From positions 75,824,435 through 75,888,434 of the forward strand of contig JALGPY010000006.1 of the NCBI GenBank assembly GCA_023055425.1: DNA of 64,000 nt. The letters are read 5' to 3'. Both the position numbers and the translations under genes were made by a program. Below are positions 32,483 to 44,069 of this stretch, in pieces. This DNA comes from Linanthus parryae (Eukaryota > Streptophyta > Magnoliopsida > Ericales > Polemoniaceae). Within the stretch, counting starts at the first letter, position 1. Each line of letters starts with the position of its first letter. The notes below the pieces were generated by a model. The model was not told the DNA's origin, ran no database searches, and worked only from the letters and a program-made list of their open reading frames with translations.

Positions 32483-33300
32483 ATATATATGTATATGTAG
32501 CATTTCACTTCTTACAAATTATTGATATTTGTAGAATCGTGTGGCTTGCTACTGTATGCGTGTGATCATATGCCATGGCGTTGTCCTTAACCTTTTGCAT
32601 AAATATGAATGGGATATTTACAATGTTAGATCGTTTGTACACATTTCATTTGGACTCAGGCTACTTAACCATGGATCCTTCATAGTCAGAAAATGTATGC
32701 ATTCATCCACCTGTTGTCCTTTCTTTCTTGAATGGGCATTTATGCGTCCTTTAACTACGTTACAGTTACATAGAACCATAAACCCTGTAAAGGGGGAAAC
32801 ACATGTGCCCAATTTAACTCAACAAAAGATATTTTTTTGCCAAAAACCTGAATATGAAGATAAATGAAAAAAAACATAATCTTGTAGAGAAAAAAATTGT
32901 TCACCTACCTCAAGTTGCTTTCCCTTATTGTGTAATCAGTAAAGGTCTATTTCCCATCCAAATAATTATTTTTATGACACTTTATGACACAAATTTATAC
33001 TAATACAAATAGCATAAGATTATTCAAGAACCTTGGCTTAGTTTTAACACAAGGAATATGAGGACAAGATTCAACAGCCGATCGTGGGCATAATATAATT
33101 TCCATAGGGCATAGTAGTAGTAGAAGTGTCATGAAATCATAAATTGCCCAAATTATTATCAGCCGCCCATATTTTTAGTTATTATTGACATTCAATTCAA
33201 TGGGACAATTAATATTTGTTAGCTCCGTGATTGATGCATAAATTTAAAGAACAAACCCACAACCACCAAGCTTACTCATTATTTTCATGCCTCAAGCCTA
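31646..33300. other. Intergenic sequence, no gene seen
   Basis: AT-rich, non-repetitive-looking DNA apart from the microsatellite at 32402-32499. A + strand open frame at 32541-32867 has no recognisable domain. This is the least element-like part of the window together with 58221-60860. Confidence 0.5.
32402..32499. repeat. (TATATG)n microsatellite
   Basis: About 16 units of the hexamer TATATG with a short (AT)n interruption near 32480-32490. Confidence 0.95.
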
Positions 33301-33722
33301 GTGTTACGCCCCGAGAATCTTTATGCGACGTTGGTGCACCAAGTCAACACATTTTTTCATGTTGGTCCGTTTGATGGTCGTTGCAGGGCACTAGTTTACG
33401 TGAAGCAAGTCGCCGTCGTTCGCAGCGGCGTATGCAGAATTTTGGTTAAGCTTTGGCTGTGTTTCATGGTCAGAGTTTTGCGGAATAAATTCAGACGGCA
33501 TTGCTCAGTGACTGGCAATGATCAGACCCGACATTGGCATGGTGATTACCCTTGGTTCGCTGCCACGTTTGGAACATATTATACACTGTTCGAGGTTTCT
33601 ATTTGCTGGGTTTGCTACCGACTTGTGTGTGATGTGCAGCGATTAGGCCACTGTCGGCTGGCCGTTTTGATGCCGAAATGTCGCTGCTCGTGAGTGCCGC
33701 TGTTGTGCTGAGAGATGGTGGA
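33301..33722 (+). other. Unassigned block starting TGTTACGCCCCGAG
   Basis: GC-richer than its left neighbour. It starts TGTTACGCCCCGAGAATC, which looks like the start of a Ty3/gypsy LTR, and has an open + strand frame (33301-33693) that I do not recognise. It ends where homology to the PBS and LTR of the short-LTR chromovirus starts. Probably a fragment of another LTR retrotransposon; low confidence. Confidence 0.3.
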
Positions 33723-33751
33723 ACGATGTTACCAGTTGGGAGCTCTGGTAC

Positions 33752-33959
33752 TGCCGAATGAGCAGCACGGAGAACGATGGAAAGGAAAAAACAAAATAAA
33801 GGCTAAACATTTTCTTATTTCTTCTTATGAAAATTTTACACACTTTTATACCTCTAACCCTTACTGTTCGACCTAATTCTAATCCAAGTAATGAACCGTA
33901 AAGAAACTACGGATTTAATAAAAAACATCACGACTACGTTTTAACGTTTTTAATCACAA
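33752..33959 (-). repeat. Left LTR of the short-LTR chromovirus, with PBS-like sequence on its outer side
   Basis: Starts TGCCGAATGAGCAGCACGG and aligns with 51674-51874. The right limit is uncertain because similarity continues into pol; 33959 is chosen from a TG/CA criterion. A TATA-like box (minus strand GGTATAAAAG, near 33850) lies inside. At 33725-33751 the minus-strand sequence GTACCAGAGCTCCC matches the PBS region next to the right LTR, which is unexpected outside a 3' LTR. Confidence 0.7.
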
Positions 33960-34008
33960 AACAATAATGCTAAAATAGAAAAAGAAATACTATTGTAAAA
34001 AATAAAGA

Positions 34009-34521
34009 CTAGCGTTTCAGTTTGGGCTGGACATAGTCCTTCATATAAGAAGGCGGCACCAAGGTGCGTTTGGCCCGAGAACTCGGTTGCACCACCAAAT
34101 TCTCCTCAATCGTATCCTCCCCACGTGGTGACATAACATCATCCGTATCAACTCCCCTGGTGTCGGAAAGCTGCTTGTCCTCAAGCTGGATCTCTGGGAA
34201 CGAAGACTGAAGACCCTCAACAAGCTCCCACGTCGGTTGAGCACCATCCGACCAAGAAACTAACCAATGACGCTGAGGGACACCCTCAACCAAAATTGTA
34301 CGTTCATGCGTAGCGGAAACTGGAGAAGCAACCGGACGACCCTTTAAGAATTGACCGGGCAGAACGGCAGGAGGAACTGTCGAGTTGTCAGACACAAATA
34401 GACGGAGCAAGGAAACATGGAAGACATTAAGCAAGCGGCAACCATCAGGTAGGCACAAACGATAAGCCACTGCACCAACACGCTCAATAATGGGAAAGGG
34501 CCCATAATAGCGACGAGCCAC
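34009..34521 (-). CDS. Pol C-terminus: integrase tail and chromodomain
   Basis: Starts in ARRYYGPFPIIERVGAVAYR, the GPF/Y module of the integrase tail, then LNVFHVSLL. The chromodomain-like segment ILVEGVPQRHWLVSWSDGAQ continues into PTWELVEGLQSSFPEIQLED, with the aromatic and 'W..W......WE' pattern expected of Reina chromodomains. A polar tail ends QPKLKR. This is an open stretch of 170 codons; upstream integrase is in another frame. Confidence 0.85.
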   Translation of the reverse strand: MARRYYGPFPIIERVGAVAYRLCLPDGCRLLNVFHVSLLRLFVSDNSTVPPAVLPGQFLKGRPVASPVSATHERTILVEGVPQRHWLVSWSDGAQPTWELVEGLQSSFPEIQLEDKQLSDTRGVDTDDVMSPRGEDTIEENLVVQPSSRAKRTLVPPSYMKDYVQPKLKR

Positions 34522-35346
34522 TTGGCTGACAAGGGACGAGCTAAGGAATGCTGACGGTATGGCCTTAAACGGAGCAAAACCATATCACCCACATGAAAAT
34601 ACACGTCGCGCCTGTGTTTGTTAGCTTTCTCTCGCATGCGCTGCTGCACTGTAGCCAAATGATTCTTCATATCTGTAAACACATCATGATGCTCAGAAAA
34701 CAACTCCGTCGCGGATGGGGACGTGCTGTCCACGACCAGGGACGGAAACAGAGTGGGTGGGTCACGACCATACAAGGCCCGAAATGGGGACATGTGAATG
34801 CCCTAGTGGTGACTGCAGTTCATGGAAAGCTCGGCCCAAGAAAGAAAAGAGACCCAACGTTTAGGTTGCTTTGAAGTGAACGCCCGCAAATACTACTCCA
34901 AGCCCTTATTCATAACCTCAGTTTTCCCATCAGTTTGCGGGAGATAAGCAGTGCTGAATTTCAAGGTAGTACCACTAAGCTTCATCAACTCTTTCCAAAA
35001 CGTGCTCGTGAAAATGGAATCACGATCAGAAACAATGGATTCAGGGAACCCATGATGCTTAACTACCACCTCAACGAACAAGCGTGCAACTCGAGGTGCA
35101 TCAAAATCAGTCGACGGGGGGGGGGGGGACAAAGTGGACGTACTTAGTAAGTCGGTCCACAACCTCCATGACTGCTTTATGCCCCTGAGACGTAGGAAGA
35201 CCGATAATAAAGTCCATGGACGCAACTGCCCAGACACGATCCGATATAGGAAAGGGTTGCAACAAGCCAGCCGACTTCTGAGTCGAATACTTGGTGGTTT
35301 GAGAAACTAAACAAGAAATAACAAATCGACGTACATCAGCACACAT
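34344..35346 (-). pseudogene. Integrase of the short-LTR chromovirus
   Basis: Fragments in order: [20 protein letters not shown] (zinc finger with its last Cys changed to Ser), [15 protein letters not shown] (first Asp), [16 protein letters not shown] (second Asp), [16 protein letters not shown] (Glu), then SPFRALYGRDPPTLFP and FHVGDMVLLRLRPYRQHSL. The catalytic triad is present but spread over three frames. One break coincides with a run of 13 G (35116-35128), another is a stop near 34893. Confidence 0.85.
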
Positions 35347-35379
35347 ATCAGGCCAATAGAATACCGCATAAAGTCGACG

Positions 35380-35973
35380 CTAAGTTCGGTCAATGCCGGG
35401 TTGACCCGCCGTAGGAGAACTATGGAACTCTTGTAAAAGTAAAGAACAAATCGAGGATTCCCGACAAACACAAATGCCAGTGCGGTAATATAAAATACGG
35501 CCAACAAAGGTGAAATGAGGCGGCTTGGCCTCGGAATTCACGGCCGCCACTAGTGTCTGCAAATCAGCCAGCGTCTGATTCTCACGGCGAATCACGTCCA
35601 GCACTGCAGGCAACGACTTAATGGCCAAAAGGACAAGTGAGGCCGGATCATCCTCCATATCCCGACAAGATAACACATCAGCCACGCGATTAGAAGACCT
35701 CGTCTTGTACTCAATCCGAAACTAAAAACCCATGAGCTTGCGAGTAAAAAACTTTTGATCTGGCATCTGAATCACCTGAGATAATAATTCCCGCAAGCTG
35801 CGTTGATCACTGCGGATAATAAACTCTCTACCCAACAAATATTGGTGCCACTTCTGCACGGCCTCGACTACCTCATATAATTCCTTATGATATGTAGAGG
35901 CAACTTGTAAATGAGGACCCAGTTTCTTACTGAAGAAGGCCAAAGGGTGGCCCTGCTGCATCAACCGTGCCAA
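35380..35973 (-). pseudogene. RNase H and connection to integrase
   Basis: RNase H is recognisable from PLAFFSKKLGPHLQVASTYH and KELYEVVEAVQKWHQYLLGR to FIIRSDQRSLRELLSQ. After a stop, ADVLSCRDMED (the 'ADALSR' motif) and TLVAAVNSEAKPPHF lead to the H2C2 zinc finger (EFHSSPTAGQPG). There are several stops. Confidence 0.85.
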
Positions 35974-36992
35974 CTCCTTTGTCCGAGACGTCGGTCTCCA
36001 ACAAAAATGGAAAGGAAAAATCTGGTAAACGGAGGAATGGGGCAGAATTCATGGCTTCCTTCAATACGACGAAGCTGTGTTCTGCGGCTGGCGTCAAACT
36101 AACGCCTCCTTGAGGAGAAGATCAATCAAAGCTGATGCGATTGTAGCATAATTGCGAATAAAGCGACGGCAGTACCCTGTCAAACTGAGAAAACCCCGTA
36201 TTTGTTTGATTGTAGTAGGCTATGGCCAAGCTAACATTGCCTCTATTTTCTGAGAATCGGCTTTGACCTGGCCGTCAGTAATTACGTGCCCCAAATAATC
36301 AACTCTATTCCGACTGAAAGAGCATTTGGATAACTTGACTTAAAAAGAATTATCAGATGATAAACGAAGAACCTGGTCCAAGTGTTGCGCATGCAATGTC
36401 AAGGTGGTGCTATAGATGAGAATGTCGTCAAAGAAAACGATGACAAAATCACGCAGAAACGGTCAAAAGATCTTGTTCATGGCAACTTGGAATGTGGACG
36501 GAGCGTTAGTTAAGCCAAAGGGCATGACAAGAAACTCATTGTGGCCATCGAGCGTGCGGAAGGCAGTCTTCTCAATATCTGGAGTATGCATGCAGATCTA
36601 ATGGTACCCGATTAGGAGGTCAAGCTTAGTGAAGTAACAGGCTGCACCTAGTTCATAAAATAACTCATCAGTTGTGGGATGAGGAAAGGATCAGGTACCG
36701 TGACGAAATTCAATGCCCCATAATCCACACAGAAACAAAACGTGTCGTCCTTCTTACGTACCAATAGTATTGGGGAAGAGAACGCACTATGGCTAGGATG
36801 AATAATACCCTGCTGTAGCATATCCTGAACCTCGAGCTCGATCTCTGTCTTCTGAAAGTAAGGAAAGCAATATGGACGGACATTCACTGGCTTTGTGCCT
36901 GGCTGCAAATGGATACCATGATCCCAGTTTCGTGATGGAGGTAACCCTACGGGAAGTGAAAACACAGCTTGATGTTGGCGGAGAACCTGAGG
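35974..36992 (-). pseudogene. Reverse transcriptase of the short-LTR chromovirus
   Basis: From the right: [79 protein letters not shown] and [13 protein letters not shown]. The catalytic box reads VIVFFDDILIYS, and VKLSKCSFSRNRVDYLGHVI follows. Multiple stops and small indels break it. The sequence ends at 36992, where a solo LTR is inserted between protease and RT. Confidence 0.85.
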
Positions 36993-38929
36993 TGTAATAC
37001 CCCGTCTAAAACATAAGGGTAAAATAGTAACTCAGAGAATTAAAAGAGAATTTAGTAGCGAAAAAAAGAGTGGGTAACTTATTGTGTTTTTACTCGTATG
37101 AGATTTTAGAAAATGCTATGTTAGTATTCGTAAATAAAAATGCGAGTGTTTTCTTCATTTTAGTTACTTACGCGTGTGCAACCACCGCGAGATGTTGTAT
37201 GTTACACCCAATCACTCTAGTGACTAATGCTCAAACACACCATACACTTACTCAATTCAACATCTCCTAAATGAACTTCATCTTCTTCGGCAAACAAACC
37301 CACCGCCACCTTTTCTACTGCTTTGTCTCCACCCATTTCACTTGTTGAGGCCAATTTATCCAAGCAACAACTGTTATAAATAGAACCCTCCAACTCTTCA
37401 TCACCATCCTCACCACCATCATATTCATCATCATCACCGCCACCTTCACCTTCGGTATAACAACCACCAACACCACCGTGACCTCCACCGTCCTCTCTGT
37501 CTCTCTCTTTCTCCTTTTCTCCATCTCCTTCTCTCTGACCTCCGAACAATAGCAGCAAAACATCCTGTGGTAGTGGCCAAAGGCCAGCCACCACCGCTGC
37601 TAATCCCGATGGGAAGCACCCACCAAAGTTTCCACCCTCTGCTTCTTTTTTCCCCTCTCTGCCACATCCTCTCTTCGCCTCTCTCTCACTGAAGCGACCA
37701 GGAGAAGAATTATAAGCATCCGAAGCAGCAGTTGTAGCCGCAGAATCCACCACCGCTGTCGCTCCTCCATGTTTTCCGGTGAAAACTTGGTCAAGCTCTA
37801 CCACGCGCCACCCACACCCTTATGACCATACCAATAAACTCCATAAGGTCCAATTGAACTTCATAAGGCTTCAACCGAATCCAAGAACCCCCGAAGACGT
37901 TTGGTCGATCTCCCACTCGGGCGAATCTTTCGGCGATTCGACCCGCTTCGTTTTGTGGACCGTTTCTCGCGTTTCTTGAGTTGTGTATGCTCTAAATCCT
38001 TCCCTAAATCTTTTTATGTGATCAAAATCATGTCTTTAGGCCTTGAATTCGTGTTTAGATGATTAATTTCAATGTTCATATTTGCGAGGGCTAGGTGTAT
38101 TTTAAGAAAGTTGTTTTCAAAAATTTAGGGGTTGTGAGTGTCTTTTAATGAAACTGTTGGGGGAGTAGTTATAGTTAATATATTATGAATTGATCAATAA
38201 TTGAATAATTAGCTTAGTTAGTCTTTATTAATTTGGGTTTCAAATAATTTAAATTAAAATTGTCACTTTTAAATGAAAAATATGATTATAGTAAAAATTG
38301 ATTGTTTTCTTGAAAGTGAACTAATTAAACAAGAATTTTGAGAATAAAATTATGTTTTAGCAACTTAAACAAGTTAACAAAGTATTTTTTGTGTAATTAG
38401 GAAGAAATAATACTTATTTAGTACCTTTAATTCTAAACATGAGTTCTTGAGTATCTACTTACTAGTATTTTCATCAAGTAAACATGTTTAAATTATATAT
38501 TGGTGTTTTAAAAAAATTAATTCCTCATAATTATTGTATTATTTTATTTAATGGAATTATGTTCTCTTAATATCACTATTAATTATAATAATTTTTCTTG
38601 AAATGTCACTGGTTTAGCAAAATTATTATTTCTAAGCGTTGTTTTACTTATTAACAAGTAATCTCAAGAATACTTCTTATTATAGCTGTATGTATAGGTA
38701 TACGACCAAAAACCGGTTTTTTTTATTGGGGATTGTGAGAGATATTATTATCATTTGACCTAGCCGAGCAGTTGTATAGGGCTAGTTCATTTGTTTATTT
38801 AAAAAAAAACACTGTTGTGACTAGAGATTTGTAATTTTTAGGAGACGGATTTGTGGACATAGACTTCGTCGACCATCCTACGTACTAACTGCTGAGTGGA
38901 CATCAGGTGAGTTAATGTTTAGCATCACC

Positions 38930-39660
38930 TGCCTAGCTCCTTTGAGTTAACATGTGATTTCTATTTCCTATCTCAAGAGTTACTTGTGAGTCTACATGCT
39001 TGGCCTCGTGTGCCTGTCCTCTTTCGTGTCCTAATGAGATTTCTATCCTGATTCAAAATATCCTCGTGAGTTTACATGCCTAGTCTAGCTTGCCTAACCT
39101 AGCTGTCTTAAACTCTACTTGTGAGTTATATGCTTAGCCTAGAGTGCTTGGCTTCTTTCGGATCACTGTATCCTGTCTCAAAATACTCGCGAGTCTACAT
39201 GCTTGGCATCGTTTACCTGTCCTCTTTTGTGTCCTAATGTGATTTCTACCTGATTGAAATTACCCTTGTGAGTTTACGACCTAGTCTAGCTTTCCTAGCC
39301 TAGCTGTCTCAAACTCTAATTATGAGTTATATGCTTAGCCTAGCGTACCTGGCTTCTTCCGAGTCACTGTGTGATTTTGTCCTGTCTCAAAATATAATCG
39401 TGAGTCTACATGCTTGGCCTCGTATGTCTGTCCTCTTTCGTGGCCTAATGTGGTTTCTATCCTTACTCAAAATGTACTTTTGAGTTACATACCTGGCCTT
39501 GTATACCTGTATTTCTTCGTGTCAAATTGTGATCTTATATCTCGTCTCAAGATATACACATGAGTTATATGCTTAGCATCGCTTGCCTAGCTTCTTTGTT
39601 TTCTATTTCTTGTCTCAAGATATACGTGTGAGTGTACATGCTCAGTCTTGTGCGCTTAGC
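38930..39660. repeat. Hierarchical tandem repeat (about 205-bp period of three sub-units)
   Basis: Sub-units of 55-75 bp each start with a variant of GTGAGTCTACATGCTTGGCC. Three sub-unit types alternate in order. The first type, GAGTCTACATGC, recurs at 38988, 39191 and 39402, giving a higher-order period of 203-211 bp. The flanks hold more decayed copies. Confidence 0.8.
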
Positions 39661-39739
39661 TTCTCCCGTGTCACAATATGAATTCTATTTTCTTCTGCAT
39701 GTCGAATGGGATTCCTATACTCGTCTTCAATTATATTGT

Positions 39740-39995
39740 TATGATTGGCTCCGGCCGGAAACACTGATACTAGAGAGTTTCCCTTGAATAATTGAGTCTT
39801 GAATCTTTTTTGGCTCCGAACGGGAACACAGACTTTGGAGTTCCCATTGACTACTTGTTGTGGTCCAGGACTAAGTTGGCTCCGACCGGAAACACAGACT
39901 CTGGAGTTTCCCCTTACTTCTTGTTGAAGTCTTGGACATATTCGCTCCGGCCGAAAACACCGATACTAGGGAGTTTCCACTCTATGCCTTGTTGG
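39740..39995. repeat. Tandem repeat, 62-70 bp, four units
   Basis: The motif GGCTCCGACCGGAAACAC followed by GACTCTGGAGTTTCC occurs near 39747, 39811, 39873 and 39941 with substitutions. It lies directly after the previous block in the same solo LTR. Confidence 0.8.
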
Positions 39996-40526
39996 GTAGA
40001 TATATTATTTGGGAGACCTTTAGTTCTTTATCTAGTAACTGTGATTAGCAAATGATTCTTGAATTCTATCTCGGGATGATCCTTATCTGACACTGCTGTT
40101 CACGCTGTTGCGTACTCTGATAAATTTCTACTCATACCCTGTTACCATCATTTTTAACTCTCGTCCCCGCTGTCTATATATTCTTTCCTGTTTTACATGT
40201 TAAGCTGTATCTCACTCAGCATTTCTTGCTGACTTTCAAAACTGTGGTTCTTGTTGTTATCTTCGTATCGCAGGCCTAGGATATGGGGAAATATGTAACA
40301 GAAGGGGCTCGAGACACATCTAAAGTGTGATCGTAATCAGTATGCTATCTAATAATGTTAGATAACTATTGTGTAATAGTAAGCACCTCTTGTAAGAGAC
40401 TCTAACTTTATGTTTAATAATCTGAATAAGTTTCTAGAAATGTATTGCTTTTGATGTCCGCCTCTTCTATTAAGCATCGCCCTCCTGGTCTATTCCCGAG
40501 CCTTATAAGGGGGTTGTTGCATGAAG

Positions 40527-40860
40527 AATGTCCGTCAGGACATCCTCCGGAAAGTCGTCCGCGGCGGACCGCTAGTCGGTCTCCACGGGAGCAGCTATAA
40601 GCTCATACAAATCCACTCTGGATCCCGCTGAACACTCTGTAGCTATCGCATTACGAGAGATATGATGTGGCCCGTGATCAACCCCATTGAAAACTAGCTG
40701 TTGGCCTTGCCAGGTTAACTTCATTGTCATTTTACTATAATCATGCAAGATTTCCCCTAAAGTTTGCAACCATTGTACCCCCAAAATAGCATCGATGTTG
40801 TGAACGGCCAAAACATATGAGTCCACCTAAAATAATATGCCATGAATGGTTATTGGTGTC
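40527..40860 (-). pseudogene. Protease C-terminal part of the short-LTR chromovirus
   Basis: Reads VDSYVLAVHNIDAILGVQWL, then TLGEILHDYSKMTMKLTWQG, which is the conserved 'D.ILG..WL..LG.I..D...l.M.F...G' end of Ty3/gypsy protease. It continues from the fragment at 50216, on the far side of the SIRE-type insertion. Confidence 0.8.
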
Positions 40861-42025
40861 TGAAGGGGTGTATAGTAGGTAGAAATGCAGGATCAATACT
40901 CTAGAAGGCGGGAGGGGGGGTTTACGCTAAACTTTGCAAGAGTAGTGGTTTCAAAAGATTTGTAAGGAGATTCAAGGCCTTGAAATGATTTTCAAGCCCT
41001 TGGAATAAAACAGTTAGAGTAACAGAAAAGTTCTAATTTTGTAACAGAAAAGTAAATGCAAGAGACACAAGATATATAGAATTCAGTCCACTTGGACCTA
41101 CATATCTACCTCAGGTATCTTCTCCCTGCAGGATTTTCAACTCAATTCTTATTAATCAACAGCTAATCCCTAGATCTCAAGCACAGAGAAATGCCTTGCT
41201 CTGTTACAGCTTGTGGTTCTCACTAACCTATCCAGTACCTGCTCTAGCTATCTGATTAACTAAGAATCCTCTATTGTTCACCTTGAAAAATACTTGAGAA
41301 TATAAACAGAAGTAATATATGAAAGATATACAAATGAAGTTCAGAACAGAAGAACACACGAAATGAAACTGCTGTGAGAGTGCAGTGTTCTTCTGAAAAT
41401 TGGTTTGAGAATTTGATCTGCTTCTTGTTTCCTGGCAATCCTTGAATGTGTTTGAGAGTCTCTAGCTTTTGTCCGGTTATTTTTGTGTCAAAAGCTTCAA
41501 ACTAAGCTCCTTATATACAGCTAATCTGATCTGCAAATCTTCAAGATTTTCAGCAACAAACTTTCCTATTTTGTAGGCAACAACTTTGACTTCTCTAACA
41601 GTCTTCTCCAACGGATAGTTGCTAAGTATCTTCAGGGATACTGATATGATCTTGTCCATAAATATGTTGAGAAGCTGTTAGAATCATTAGGTTGATTTCA
41701 GAATCAAATCAACCCAAAAATTCCTTCCCTGCAAAACTCAGGTTAGGAAACAAATCCTGCAGAAATAGGAAATAAACTTTCCCTGCAAAACTGAGTCAAC
41801 CAGATGGATTAGATGGTGTTAAACATATCAAAATAATTTGTCTTTCATCATTAGGTAACAATAGATTAAGGACAGGGGTTTAGGAGTTCAAACAGAAACA
41901 TAAACTCCCCCAAAGATCATGCTTATAAGTCTTAGTCAGTTTCAAGGCTTTGAAAGCTGTTTCAAGGCCTTGAAATAGACTAGCTTTTTAAAGTATTCGA
42001 AACATTGAACTGCTTTGATCTTACA
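40861..42025 (-). repeat. 3' LTR of the SIRE-type element (1165 bp)
   Basis: Plus-strand ends TGAAGGGGTGTATAG and TTGATCTTACA. It lacks about 75 bp present in the other LTR (around 49141-49225). Short minus-strand frames inside it recur in the other LTR and are not coding. Confidence 0.9.
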
Positions 42026-42036
42026 ATCTCCCCCTT
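42026..42036 (-). promoter_or_regulatory. Polypurine tract of the SIRE-type element
   Basis: Minus strand AAGGGGGAGAT directly before the LTR start TGTAAGATC. Between it and the extra ORF (42037-42433) lie a (CT)n tract (42248-42279) and one pair of the palindromic motif, with no gene. Confidence 0.9.
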
Positions 42037-42243
42037 GATGAAAGAAAAAACCAAGGTCTCCCAATCTGTTTGATACTGTACTTCTGCAACAAATACTCAT
42101 TAGCACATTGCATAAATAATCATATAAATTCAGCACATAATGTCCAAAAGATCCAACTTATTAAACAACAAAACAGCAAAACAAAGTGTACAGATAATCC
42201 TAACTGACCAAAACCAGGTCATCTATCAAATAAAAAAACCTAA

Positions 42244-42282
<39 letters not shown>

Positions 42283-42433
42283 TTTTGACTTTCATAAAAA
42301 AAATAATGAGAATATGTTGGATAATTGTTTTGGAAAAATAGCAAAAAAGAAAAAAGTTTTAAAAGATAAGAATTTCAAGGCTTTGGAAAAGAGTTCAAGG
42401 CCTTGAAAAAGAAAAAGAAAGAGTAGGCAAGAA

Positions 42434-44031
42434 TTAAAGGGTAGGGTCTTCATCTCTTTTCTTCTCTGCATCATTTTCCTGACTTTCTTCCTCATCATCT
42501 TGTTCTTCTTCTTGTTGATCCACATCATCACATTTTTCACCTTTTTCCTCGAACAAATAAGCAACCGACACAATCTCTGGTATATTAAACTGCTTAGGTT
42601 TCTTATTCTTGAGATATGAGCAGTGCACCTGAGTTTGGACTGTCTTCCTCTTGATCTTCATCCACTTGTTCAACCTCAACTTGTTTGCCTTTTCCTTTAT
42701 CCCGATCAGTCTTACCTGGAGTTGAATGCTCACTGGATGGATCCTTTGCTGATTCAGCCTTTTTTGGTACTCTTTTCTGCTTGAGACACTTCATCAGCCA
42801 CATCAAACACTGTCATGCTCCTGAACATGTTTTCAACCAGGTACTTCACTTGTCTGATATCAGTGCCAAACCCATGCTCATTCTCCTTGACTTCATCAAT
42901 ATCCATTTGAAGTTCTTTCAACAACTTGAGGGTCAAGGGGTTGTCTTGGGACTGAGAGGTTTGGCTAGAAGTGGGAGTTAAGGATTTGGGTTTAAGAAAC
43001 TTCTTGGAACCCAATTCTTACTTTGTTAACTCTAATTAGAGCTTCCAAACTTTAGCACTTGTTTTCACCACACCAATCTTCTCAAAAGCCTTCTCATTGA
43101 GCATACCAAAACTATTAGTCACTGATTCTTCATTAGCAGTTGGAATATCAAAGTGTTGGAAGAATAAAGTGAGGAGATTGGCAAAAGGCAAAGGGTGTTT
43201 TCTCTGGTAGGTTTGGCTATAAAGCATATGTTCCATCACCATCTTTGGAAGATCAATTTCATACCCATGCATAACCAAGTACCACAGTACAACACTATGT
43301 CAGTTACCAGCTCCTTTGAGTGTTCTCTAGGTACCACACAACTCATAAAAATAGTGAACAAAAATTTGGCTTCAACAGTTAGCACAAAGTGTGTTAACTG
43401 CTAAGATGTGGTAGGGCTATTAGGTAGAAAGAATTCTTCCTTTGCTAGTTTCTGGGATTCACTCTTAGGAGGGTAGTTACTTGTGTCATATCTCTTAGGA
43501 CAACCTAGAACATTTGCAAATTCAGCATGATCTAGTTTCATGTCAATGCTTGCAACTTTAGTATGAATCACCAAATTTGCATACTTCTTGAATTGTTTCA
43601 TGTTTAGGTAAAAGAACCTGGTGAGTCTAGGATAAGCTATCTCTAGAGGATTTAGAATAAACCAAAGAGAACTTTTCCTCAACATTTTGATGCATTCCAG
43701 ATTCATACCATGTAACATAGGCATACTAATCAGACTACAGAAACCAATTGGTCTAGAAGTAAATCCATCAAGCCACGGACCTCTAGAAACATTTGTAATA
43801 AACCAAGTGCGATCAGGGGATGATTTCTTACCAGTGGATATCTTCCTTTCTGAGTACATCTGCAGTGCCTTTTCTATGTTCTCATCTGCTTCATCTTCTG
43901 GTTCATCCTCTGTAATTTTTTCTTTTCCTTTGCCCTTGTATGCTTTGTCAGGTTTCTTCTTTGACTTCTTTGGGCTACCAATCTGAATACTCTTCTGTTT
44001 CTGTGGTGCAGTTTCCACTGCCTTCTTCTTC

Positions 44032-44069
<38 letters not shown>

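Larger units (their letters stand above)
36993..40521 (+). mobile_element. Tekay-type solo LTR (3.5 kb)
   Basis: Starts TGTAATACCCCGTCTAAAAC and ends AAGGGGGTTGTTGCA, with GCATCGCCCTCC near its end matching the end of the chromovirus LTR at 22460-22510. Flanks TGAGG (36988-36992) and TGAAG (40522-40526) form a target duplication with one mismatch. Host RT and protease sequence lies on either side. The minus-strand frame at 37217-37804 and its overlaps come from a CCA/CTT-rich low-complexity tract and are not considered coding. Two tandem-repeat blocks lie in the right half. Confidence 0.85.

Noticed and set aside
37217..37804. Minus-strand frame of 195 codons rich in Glu, Gly and Arg
   Set aside because: It lies in a CCA/CTC-rich tract of a solo LTR; several overlapping frames are equally open, as expected of low complexity.
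43401..44018. Viral envelope protein in the SIRE-type element
   Set aside because: No signal peptide, fusion-like or clear transmembrane segment can be seen; the residue pattern fits a plant transposon-associated domain better.
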